Assembly: GCF_011947195.1 (NCBI RefSeq)
Contig: NZ_JAATVY010000004.1
Coordinates: 370,745 to 434,744 of the forward strand
Source of the DNA: Planosporangium thailandense
GTDB taxonomy: Bacteria; Actinomycetota; Actinomycetes; Mycobacteriales; Micromonosporaceae
Length of the DNA: 64,000 bases
Direction of reading: 5' to 3'
Part shown: one piece after another, positions 26,356 to 33,901 of the stretch
Layout: each line of letters begins with the position of its first letter
Position numbering within the stretch: position 1 is the stretch's first letter
The notes under the pieces: model-generated
Seen by the model: only the letters and a program-made list of their open reading frames with translations
Database searches by the model: none
Told to the model about the DNA's origin: nothing
Program-made: the position numbers and the translations under genes

Positions 26356-27192
26356 CTACCGCTGGTGTGGGGCCGCCTCCAGGACGCGACGCGCGTGTCG
26401 GAGTACAGCCTCGTCGACCATATGACCGTCGTCGTCGACTGTGACGCCCGAATTGCAGGCCTCAAATCTTTCAAGTAATGACGTCGCTGCGCGAATCTCT
26501 TCTGTTGTCGGCGTATAGACCTCGTTGGCAACCTCGACTTGGGCCGGGTGGATGCACACGCGTCCGTGAAAGCCCAATCGCTGCAGCGCTATCGTGGAGC
26601 GACGGAAGCGGTCCAAGTCGCGGAAGTCAGGCGATGCTGGACCAGCGGGCGGCTCAATGCGTGCCGCGGCGCTGCAGACGACGACGTGAGTCCGGATCGC
26701 CAGCAGTTCCAGCTCTGCCGCGCCGGGGGTGATGCCGAGGTCGGCGGTCAGGTCGACCTCACCGATCTGGAGACACCGCACTCGGGCGGAACTCGCGATT
26801 CTCAGCGCGTCGAGCAGGGACGCCGCAGACTCCAACAACGGACTGACGAGCGCTGTCGAGCCCAGCTCGGTGAGCAGCTGGTCAACCACTGCGACTTCCT
26901 CGGCCCTGTCGGTCTTCGCGGTGCACACTCCATGCAGGGCCGGCATCGTCGCGACAGCCCGGACATCGCGCTCGCGCAGGGCACCTGGATTGACGCGAAC
27001 CCAGACGTGGGGGTTGTGATCCGGATCGAGTTCGGACAGCCACCGTGCCACGAGCACTCTCGCACTGTCCTTGTCACGTGTCGCTACGCCGTCTTCCAGG
27101 TCGACGATCACCGCGTCCGCACCCCGCGTGAGTGCCTTGTCGAGCATGGCGGGTTGATCACCCGGTACGTACAGCCAGCTGCGGTACGCCAT
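26356..27192 (-). CDS. CitE-like (citramalyl/malyl-CoA) lyase
   Basis: A 278-aa HpcH/HpaI-CitE family aldolase. SWLYVPGDQPAMLDKAL opens the TIM barrel, GADAVIVDLEDGVA carries the acidic metal ligand, WVRVNPG holds the CoA-contacting Arg, the second metal Glu is in SPLLESAASL, and the IGEVDLTADLGI and CIHPAQV blocks are present. It would split a 3-hydroxyacyl-CoA such as (S)-citramalyl-CoA into acetyl-CoA and pyruvate. ATG 27192, with AAGGGG upstream, starts at the conserved region. ATG 27261 overlaps the preceding stop (ATGA) and would add 23 unconserved residues. It is the last gene of the five-gene leftward operon. Confidence 0.85.
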   Translation of the reverse strand: MAYRSWLYVPGDQPAMLDKALTRGADAVIVDLEDGVATRDKDSARVLVARWLSELDPDHNPHVWVRVNPGALRERDVRAVATMPALHGVCTAKTDRAEEVAVVDQLLTELGSTALVSPLLESAASLLDALRIASSARVRCLQIGEVDLTADLGITPGAAELELLAIRTHVVVCSAAARIEPPAGPASPDFRDLDRFRRSTIALQRLGFHGRVCIHPAQVEVANEVYTPTTEEIRAATSLLERFEACNSGVTVDDDGHMVDEAVLRHARRVLEAAPHQR

Positions 27193-27257
27193 GAGTTGTG
27201 TCCCCTTCGTCCCTGCAACGGCACCGAATCCGAAAGTGAGCCGGACTCCTGGATCGT

Positions 27258-28421
27258 TCAACCGATCGTGCAGGCGCCGTTCACAAGGGCTTTGGCGATG
27301 CCGATCCGGAGGATGTCGTTGGTCCCCTCCCCGATGGCCATGAGCGGGGCGTCGCGGTAGTAGCGCTCGACCGGGAACTCGGTTGAGTAGCCGTATCCGC
27401 CGTGGATTCGCATCGACTCCAGCGAGGCGGCCAGTGCTGTTTCCGAGGCGAAGTACTTCGCCATCCCTGCCTCGGAGTCCACCCGCTCCCCGGAGTCGGC
27501 TTTTGCCGCGGCCCAGTAGGTGAGGAGGCGGGCGGCTTGGAGCCGTGTGGCGAGGTCGGCGAGCTTGAGTTGGATCGCCTGAAAGTTCGCAATGGGCTGT
27601 CCGAACGCGTGGCGTTCCCGGGAATAACGCAACGCGGCGTCGTACGCCGCCTGTGCGACGCCCACCGCGCGGGCCGCGACGTTGATCCGTCCAATCTCGA
27701 GGCCGGAAAGCGCCTGCTGCATGCCTCGGCCCTCGACGCCGCCCAGCAGTGCCGACGCCGGCACCACCACGTCCTCGAGCACGACCTCACAGGACTCGGT
27801 GCCCTTGTAGCCCAGCTTGCCCAGGTCTCGGCTGACGGAGAAGCCTGGGCTTGCGGTGTCGACGAGCAGGAGGCTAATCCCGCGATGAGCCGGTGTCGAC
27901 GAAGGGTCGGTCTTGACGAGAACGGGAAGCACGTCGGCATGGCGAGCATTGGTGATCCAGGTCTTCGTTCCGTTCACGATGTAGTGGTCGCCGTCCAGGC
28001 GCGCCCTCGTGGAGATGCCTTGTAGGTCGGTGCCTGCTCCGGGCTCTGTCAGACCGATCCCGGTTCGATGCTCACCGGAGGCGAGCCGGGGAAGGAACTT
28101 TCGCTTCTGCTCTTCAGTACCGTGCCGGGCGATGATCCAACAGGCCAGATTGTGACTGCCAAGGATGCCGGCGATGCCCATCCATCCTCTGGATATCTCT
28201 TCATAGACAAGGGCGAAGGAGACAAAGTCCAGGCCAAGCCCGCCGTATTCCGGGGGAGTGGTCATCCCGAACAGACCCATTGCACGCAAGTGAGCCACGA
28301 TCTCGGTCGGGTAGCGCCCGGTACGCTCCCATTCCACTGCCACGGGGACGATTTCCCGGTCCACCATGGCGCGCAGAGCGGCCCGGAAGTCTTGCTGTTC
28401 CTCCGTGAACTCGAAGTGCAT
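27258..28421 (-). CDS. Acyl-CoA dehydrogenase
   Basis: A 387-aa FAD-dependent acyl-CoA dehydrogenase with the usual N-terminal helical, middle beta (ITNARHADVLPVLVKTDPSS) and C-terminal helical domains. The catalytic Glu is present in AIGEGTNDILRIGI near the C-terminus, and the family motif GGYGYSTEFPVERYYRDA precedes it. In this operon it may oxidise methylsuccinyl-CoA or another branched dicarboxylyl-CoA. A matching dehydrogenase is found in Pseudomonas itaconate loci. Two bases separate its start from the MmgE/PrpD stop. Confidence 0.9.
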   Translation of the reverse strand: MHFEFTEEQQDFRAALRAMVDREIVPVAVEWERTGRYPTEIVAHLRAMGLFGMTTPPEYGGLGLDFVSFALVYEEISRGWMGIAGILGSHNLACWIIARHGTEEQKRKFLPRLASGEHRTGIGLTEPGAGTDLQGISTRARLDGDHYIVNGTKTWITNARHADVLPVLVKTDPSSTPAHRGISLLLVDTASPGFSVSRDLGKLGYKGTESCEVVLEDVVVPASALLGGVEGRGMQQALSGLEIGRINVAARAVGVAQAAYDAALRYSRERHAFGQPIANFQAIQLKLADLATRLQAARLLTYWAAAKADSGERVDSEAGMAKYFASETALAASLESMRIHGGYGYSTEFPVERYYRDAPLMAIGEGTNDILRIGIAKALVNGACTIG

Positions 28422-28423
28422 GT

Positions 28424-29836
28424 CTACCCCTTGCTTGAGGCGCGCGACCTACGGTCGGCGGTGTCGGACTCGGCGATGTCGGCGGCCAGAGCCAGTACGG
28501 CGTCAAGGGAGCTCTCATCGGCGAGGCCCCGGATCCGGTCAGCGAGTTCGATGGCGCGGCGGTGCCCACCACAGTTGGCTGTGAACTTCGTCAGTACCTC
28601 GTCGTCGGTCAGTGGATTGGCGCGGGTGCCGCGGCTTCCCGCCACCTCTCCGATCACGGTGCCGCCGTCCGCGAGGTGAATAACCGCACGTCCCGGTGCG
28701 TCCGCAGCGGGGCCTTCGGTGGACATGGGAAGTACGTGAACGCGATCGGCGAGGGCGGCCACGTCGGGCCTTGCGATGGAATCGGCGGTATAAGTTTCCA
28801 GCGTCACGGCGCCGTCGGTGAGTAGAGCTGCGACGCTCCAGGGTAGGTCGAACTTGGCGCCATAACTGCTGCGGGGGACGGCGGTTCCGGCGCGGGGCAC
28901 GCAGACGATCGAGATGCTGTCCGGATGCACCTCCACATCGACGGCGGAGATCATCGGCAATTCCACCGGCTCCGTGGCGGCGCGGCAAGCCGCAGCCACG
29001 GCATCGAGCGTGGCGTGCATGAGCTGACAGGACGGGTACGGCTTGATCGAGATGTGTTCGGTCTCCCAGAAGTCGCCGAGACCGCGGGTTACGGCCTCTG
29101 GTTCGAAGGCGTGCGCAGACAGTGCGCGATAGATACCGTGGCTGCCCTCGATCACTGATTCGGGACCGGACGCGCCAGCCGCAGCGAGCCGGGCGGCGAG
29201 GACGCCGTTCAGCCCGGCCATCCCGGGGTGCAGTGACTTCGTGTCGGCGCTGGTATGGAGAAACTCCATCAGGCCACCCGACGCCGATCCGGCGATTCCC
29301 AAGGCGTCAACCATCCGGGGCACGGGCATTCCTGCCAGCCGCGCGGCGACCAGCGCCGAACTCAGCGTTCCGCACACGGCCGTGGCGTGCAGCCCGCGCG
29401 CATGAAAGCCATGCGGGCTGGCGGCACCCAGGCGACAGACGGTTTCCAGCCCCACGACTGCGGCGGTAAGGATCTCGGCCCCGCTTGCCTGCACTTCCTG
29501 TCCCACGCTAAAGGCGGCGGGCAGACTGACCGTCGTGGCATGGACCAGCCCCAACGAATGAGTGTCATCGAAGTCGAGGGCATGCACGAGCGCTCCGGTG
29601 GCAAGCGTTGCCGCCGGAGCCGAAAGGCCTTGCCGGCCAGTAACGGCCCAGGCCTGCGACGGGCCCCCCAGGGCATGCGCGACCGTCCACGCCGCCATGC
29701 CGTGGCCCAGCCGCCGCGCCGCAATGGCGTTGCCGACACCATCAAGCAGATGTCGGGTCGCGGTGGTCTGTACTCGATCCGGGATGTCGGCAAGGCGGAG
29801 CTGCGCGGCCCACGCTGCCAGGTCGGTGGCGATCAT
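28424..29836 (-). CDS. MmgE/PrpD-family dehydratase/isomerase
   Basis: A 470-aa member of the MmgE/PrpD superfamily (2-methylcitrate dehydratase, cis-aconitate decarboxylase, iminodisuccinate epimerase). Visible blocks are ALDFDDTHSLGLVHATTVSLPAA-like (about 88-110, with Asp, Asp and His), GFHARGLHATAVCG, and the C-terminal lid with KPYPSCQLMHATLDA. The family works on branched tri- and dicarboxylates, which suits the surrounding CoA transferase, hydratase and lyase. Its exact reaction is unresolved. It overlaps the upstream CoA-transferase gene by 4 bases (ATGA). Confidence 0.88.
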   Translation of the reverse strand: MIATDLAAWAAQLRLADIPDRVQTTATRHLLDGVGNAIAARRLGHGMAAWTVAHALGGPSQAWAVTGRQGLSAPAATLATGALVHALDFDDTHSLGLVHATTVSLPAAFSVGQEVQASGAEILTAAVVGLETVCRLGAASPHGFHARGLHATAVCGTLSSALVAARLAGMPVPRMVDALGIAGSASGGLMEFLHTSADTKSLHPGMAGLNGVLAARLAAAGASGPESVIEGSHGIYRALSAHAFEPEAVTRGLGDFWETEHISIKPYPSCQLMHATLDAVAAACRAATEPVELPMISAVDVEVHPDSISIVCVPRAGTAVPRSSYGAKFDLPWSVAALLTDGAVTLETYTADSIARPDVAALADRVHVLPMSTEGPAADAPGRAVIHLADGGTVIGEVAGSRGTRANPLTDDEVLTKFTANCGGHRRAIELADRIRGLADESSLDAVLALAADIAESDTADRRSRASSKG

Positions 29837-31113
29837 CGCGTGCTGCCAGGAGTCGAGGTCCGGTTGCCGGGATCGGCGTCTCGTCCGGTTTCCGATGCGG
29901 GTTGCGCTGCCGACCTGTCGGGACCGAATGCGCCGGCGGCCGCGTAGCGCAGTATCCGGTCCTCGTCGTAGCCCAGAAGGCCTCGCAGGACTACGTCGAA
30001 GTCCTCGTTGCGGCGTGGCGCCCGGCGGTGTTCGACGACGGAGTCGCCGAACTGCACGGGGGAACGGACTGATCGGACTGTTCCGAACACCGGGTGCTCA
30101 GTCTCGACGATCAGCCCACGTGCGTGTGTGTGGGGCTCGGCGATTGCATCGGCCACATCATTGATCGGCCCCGACGGCACGCCCGCAGCCGCGAGCGTTG
30201 ACAACCACTCCTGCACGTCGCGCTCGGCGAAGATCTCACGTAGGGCAGCGAGCAGCTCCTCGCGGTTCTCGGCTCGATCCACGAAGGTGGCGTATCGCGG
30301 GTTGTTCGCTAGGTCAGGGCGATCGAGCGCTCTGACCAGGCGTTGCCAGAACTTCTCCTTGGCGCAGCCCACAACCAGCCATCCATTCCGCGCGCGGAAG
30401 ACCTGGAACGGCACGAGGGAGGGATGCGCCGAGTCGGGCATCCGCCTTGGCTGGTACCCCTCGTTGAGGTACCAGGTTGCCGGATAGGTCAGCAGGGACA
30501 GCGCTGTGTCGTACAGGGAAACGTCACAGTCCCCACCGATTCCGTCCCGTCGCGCCGCGTGCACACCGGCCATTAGGCTGAGCGCCGCCACGAAACCCCC
30601 TGAATAGTCGACCAGGGACAGGCCGGTCTTGGTCGGTGGCCCGTCGGGGTCACCGGTCAGACTCATCCACCCGGCGAGACCCTGGAGGATGTAGTCGTAG
30701 CCGGGCTCCTCGGACCGTGGTCCGGTCATGCCGAATCCTGTCAGGCTGCAGCACACGATGGCCGGGTTCAAGGGCGCCAGATCGACGTAGCGGATCCCAA
30801 TCTTGTCCGGGACGTCGCCGCGAAGATTCGAATACACGGCATCGCTGGTGCCGACGAGGTCCTCGAAGACTTCACGCCCCGCAGCTGTAGACAGGTCAAG
30901 GGACAGGCTGCGCTTGTTGCGGTTGAACGTCTCGAAGAACAGAGAGTCCTCACCGCGGGCGAAGGGGGGCACATACCGTCCGACGTCCCCGCCGTGTCGG
31001 GGATCCTCAATCTTGATCACTTCGGCCCCGAGTTCCGCCAGGTGCAGGCTGCCGAACGGTCCCGCGCCGTATTGCTCGATCGCGATGATCCGGATGTCCT
31101 CGAGGGGTCTCAC
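29833..31113 (-). CDS. CaiB/BaiF family III CoA-transferase (itaconate-type)
   Basis: A 426-aa class III CoA-transferase: IRIIAIEQYGAGPFGSLHLA at the N-terminus, AEVIKIEDP, NRNKRSLSLDLS, the active-site region GYDYILQGLAGWMSLTGDPD with the conserved Asp, and RARNGWLVVGCAKEKFW. It would move CoA from a donor such as succinyl-CoA to a dicarboxylic acid. Because the neighbours are a MaoC hydratase and a CitE lyase, itaconate or mesaconate are good substrate guesses. The GTG start overlaps the hydratase stop by 4 bases. The C-terminal 30 residues are polar and probably disordered. Confidence 0.88.
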   Translation of the reverse strand: MRPLEDIRIIAIEQYGAGPFGSLHLAELGAEVIKIEDPRHGGDVGRYVPPFARGEDSLFFETFNRNKRSLSLDLSTAAGREVFEDLVGTSDAVYSNLRGDVPDKIGIRYVDLAPLNPAIVCCSLTGFGMTGPRSEEPGYDYILQGLAGWMSLTGDPDGPPTKTGLSLVDYSGGFVAALSLMAGVHAARRDGIGGDCDVSLYDTALSLLTYPATWYLNEGYQPRRMPDSAHPSLVPFQVFRARNGWLVVGCAKEKFWQRLVRALDRPDLANNPRYATFVDRAENREELLAALREIFAERDVQEWLSTLAAAGVPSGPINDVADAIAEPHTHARGLIVETEHPVFGTVRSVRSPVQFGDSVVEHRRAPRRNEDFDVVLRGLLGYDEDRILRYAAAGAFGPDRSAAQPASETGRDADPGNRTSTPGSTR

Positions 31114-31652
31114 TTGCCGGCCTCGGGAATCGTCAGCGGTCCGCTCTTAGCGGTTGGGAAGTAGTTCTGGCCGATGCCGCTGGATCGCTTGGCGACCATC
31201 ACCGATCGTCGCCAGGAGACGATCTCGTCGCCCTCCTGGTTGAGTCCGCGGGTGATCATCGAGACGATCCCGGCGAACGGTTTCGAACGCGACTCGCGCA
31301 AGGCGGTGCAGATGCTCTCGGCGTAGAGGGTGTCGCCGACATAGAGCGGGTGGGTCAGCCGGATGTCCGTCATCTCAAGGTTTGCCACCGCGTTCTGACT
31401 CATGTCCAGCACGGAGAGGCCGAGGACCACCGCGATGGAGAGACCAGAGTTGACGATGACACGGCCAGCGGTGATGGGGTTCCCTGCCGCAAGGTGGGCG
31501 TTGAAGTGATTCTGGTTGGTGTTCACCGACAGTAGCGTCACCCACGTGTTGTCCGCCTCTGAGATGGTTCGGCCCAAAGGGTGTTGATAAACCTCACCAA
31601 CCTGAAAGTCTTCGAAGAACCGGCCCACCGTCGCCGAATGCATGGTTGTCAC
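31110..31652 (-). CDS. MaoC-like enoyl-CoA hydratase (itaconyl/mesaconyl-CoA type)
   Basis: A 180-aa hot-dog-fold hydratase, first gene of the leftward operon. The sequence FEDFQVGEVYQHPLGRTISEADN gives the hydratase-2-like Asp, and NQNHFNAHLA gives the following His in the place expected for mesaconyl/itaconyl-CoA hydratases. The GTG start at 31652 has GGGAGG six bases upstream. An operator-like palindrome lies 22 bases further upstream. It would add water to the C=C of a dicarboxylyl-CoA ahead of cleavage by the CitE-like lyase. Confidence 0.85.
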   Translation of the reverse strand: MTTMHSATVGRFFEDFQVGEVYQHPLGRTISEADNTWVTLLSVNTNQNHFNAHLAAGNPITAGRVIVNSGLSIAVVLGLSVLDMSQNAVANLEMTDIRLTHPLYVGDTLYAESICTALRESRSKPFAGIVSMITRGLNQEGDEIVSWRRSVMVAKRSSGIGQNYFPTAKSGPLTIPEAGK

Positions 31653-31673
31653 TGGCACCTCCCTCGGCAACCT

Positions 31674-31688
31674 AAACATCTGAGGTTT
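31674..31688. promoter_or_regulatory. Operator-like palindrome upstream of the MaoC operon
   Basis: AAACATC-T-GAGGTTT is an imperfect palindrome (6 of 7 pairs) whose GAGGT core matches the perfect site at 31747-31763. It lies 22 bases upstream of the first gene of the leftward operon. Confidence 0.5.
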
Positions 31689-31746
31689 TGGTCCGTCAAC
31701 CCACCACGGCCACCCCAGACCGATGGTTCACGCGGCCGTAGGAACT

Positions 31747-31790
31747 AATACCTCAGAGGTATTGACGTTATGGGGGGGACCTCGTAGCGT
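31747..31790 (+). promoter_or_regulatory. Operator and promoter of the hydantoinase operon
   Basis: AATACCTC-A-GAGGTATT (31747-31763) is a perfect 8-1-8 palindrome. It overlaps a -35 TTGACG (31762-31767). After 17 bases TAGCGT (31785-31790) can serve as -10, 32 bases before ATG 31823. A bound repressor would block this promoter. The FadR-type GntR at 25137 is the obvious candidate. Confidence 0.65.
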
Positions 31791-31822
31791 CGTGGCCCAC
31801 CAGCCGCCCACCGAGGAGAGAC

Positions 31823-33901
31823 ATGAGCTATCGCATCGGAGTCGATGTCGGTGGAACATTCACCGATGTCCTGCTCATCGAGAGTGGGACCAGCAAGCTG
31901 ACCGCAGCCAAGGTGCCGTCAACGCCGAAGGACCTCACCAGCGGCGTGATGGCCGGCATCACCAAGGCGTGCCAGGAGGCCGGCATCACGCCGAGCGAAG
32001 TGACCCACGTCCTGCACGGCACCACCGTCGCTACCAACGCCGTTCTGACCGGCGGAGGCGCCCGCGTGGGCCTGATCGTGACCAAGGGTTTCCGCGACGT
32101 GCTGCAGATCGCGCGGTCGCACGTACCCGGTGACTACGGAGCCTGGGTTGTCTACAAGAAGAGCGACCCGATGGCTCCCGCCGAGCTGACCTTCGAGGTC
32201 GACGAACGCGTGACCGCCCACGGCGAGGTCCTGCGCCCACTGGACGAGGACAGCGTACTGGCTGCGGCTCGCGCGCTCAGGGACAAGGACATCGAGGCAC
32301 TTACCATCTGCCTCATCAACTCCTACGCGTACAACGGCCACGAGCGCCGCGTCCGCGAACTCGTCGCCGACGTGCTCCCGAGCATCCCGATCTCGATCTC
32401 CAGTGAGGTCGTCCCGGAGATGCAGGAGTACGAGCGGACCCTGACCACGGTGGCGAACTCCTACGTCCACCCGGTGGTCCAGCACTACATCGAGGATCTC
32501 GAACGCGAGCTGAAGTCCACCATGTCGGACGTCCAGCTCCGGATCCTCAAGTCCGACGGCGGCCTGGTCGGCGCCGATCGCGCGGCGAACTACCCGGTGA
32601 ACCTGCTGATGAGTGGTCCCGCGGGCGGCGTCGCCGGGGCGGTGTGGGTGGCCGAGCAGGCGGGCTACCGCGACATCATCACCTTCGACGTCGGCGGCAC
32701 GTCCACGGACGTCGCCCTGGTGCAGGACGGGAAGCCGCAGCTGCGGCGCGAAACCATGATCGGCGACGTCAGCGTCCGCGCCTCGTCGATCGACGTCCGG
32801 ACCGTCGGTGCCGGCGGCGGCTCCATCGCCTCGGTACCGGAGGTGACCAAGGCGCTGCGCGTCGGCCCACAGAGCGCGGGCGCCGAGCCGGGGCCGGCCG
32901 CCTACGGCCGCGGCGGGACCGAGCCGACCGTCACCGACGCCAACGTCGTGCTCGGCGCCCTGCCGACCGATACCCGGCTGGGCGGCGAGATGAGGCTGGA
33001 CCGGGACGCCGCCGTGGCCGCCGTGTCAAAGATCGCCGAAGCGCTCGACCTGTCGGTCGAGGACGCCGCAGCCGGGATCATCGACATCGTCAACGAGAAC
33101 ATGTACGGCGCGCTGCGGCTGGTCAGCCTCGAACAGGGGTACGACCCGAAGGACTTCGCGCTCGTCGCGTTCGGCGGGGCAGGCCCGCTGCACGCGAACG
33201 CGATCGGCAAGCTCCTGCGCTCGTGGCCGGTGATCATCCCGCGCAGCCCGGGCGTGCTGTGTGCGTACGGCGACGTGACGACCCGTGTGCGGCAGGAGTC
33301 CTCACGGACGTTCGTCCGGCAGTTCGCGACGGTCGACCTCGGCGAGGTGCGCGAGGTATTCACGGGGCTCCAGGCGCTCGTTCGCAAGGCGCTCGACAGC
33401 GAGGGCGTTCCCGCGGACCAGCAGCAGATCGCCATCGAGGCCGATATCCGCTACAGCGGACAGTCCGATGCGATCACCGTGCCCGTCACGATGGCGGAGC
33501 TCACCCCCGAGACGATCGGTGAGGTGCGCGAGCGCTTCGACCAGATGCACGAGCATCTCAACACGTTCCGTATGGACACTCTCGACCACGAGTTCCTCAA
33601 CCTGAGGGCCATCGGCCTGTCCGACCCGATGACCGCCGCAGCCGAGGCGCTGCCCGAGGGAGACGGGGACCCGTCGGGTGCCCGGGTAGGCGAGGTGGAC
33701 GCGTACCTGGAACGTGTCTGGACTCGGCCCACCGTGTACGACCGGAGCCGGCTGCGTGCCGGGGACCGGCTGGTCGGACCGGCGATCGTGCAGGAGATGG
33801 ACTCCACCACGGTCATCCTCGCCGACCACGTCGGCGTCGTGGACCGCGTCGGCAACATCATCATCAACCCGCAGGCGCGCGAGGAGGCCACGAGCGCATG
33901 A
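31823..33901 (+). CDS. hyuA: Hydantoinase/oxoprolinase A-type subunit (HyuA)
   Basis: A 692-aa ATP-dependent cyclic amidase subunit of the HyuA/5-oxoprolinase superfamily. The actin-like ATPase start RIGVDVGGTFTDVLLIE (residues 3-19), HGTTVATNAV, ITFDVGGTSTDVALVQDG (second nucleotide motif) and VGAGGGSIA are all clear. The family opens hydantoins, 5-oxoproline or caprolactam using ATP, or carboxylates ketones (acetophenone carboxylase-like). GAGGAGAG lies just upstream of ATG 31823. It overlaps hyuB by 4 bases. Confidence 0.92.
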   Translation: MSYRIGVDVGGTFTDVLLIESGTSKLTAAKVPSTPKDLTSGVMAGITKACQEAGITPSEVTHVLHGTTVATNAVLTGGGARVGLIVTKGFRDVLQIARSHVPGDYGAWVVYKKSDPMAPAELTFEVDERVTAHGEVLRPLDEDSVLAAARALRDKDIEALTICLINSYAYNGHERRVRELVADVLPSIPISISSEVVPEMQEYERTLTTVANSYVHPVVQHYIEDLERELKSTMSDVQLRILKSDGGLVGADRAANYPVNLLMSGPAGGVAGAVWVAEQAGYRDIITFDVGGTSTDVALVQDGKPQLRRETMIGDVSVRASSIDVRTVGAGGGSIASVPEVTKALRVGPQSAGAEPGPAAYGRGGTEPTVTDANVVLGALPTDTRLGGEMRLDRDAAVAAVSKIAEALDLSVEDAAAGIIDIVNENMYGALRLVSLEQGYDPKDFALVAFGGAGPLHANAIGKLLRSWPVIIPRSPGVLCAYGDVTTRVRQESSRTFVRQFATVDLGEVREVFTGLQALVRKALDSEGVPADQQQIAIEADIRYSGQSDAITVPVTMAELTPETIGEVRERFDQMHEHLNTFRMDTLDHEFLNLRAIGLSDPMTAAAEALPEGDGDPSGARVGEVDAYLERVWTRPTVYDRSRLRAGDRLVGPAIVQEMDSTTVILADHVGVVDRVGNIIINPQAREEATSA

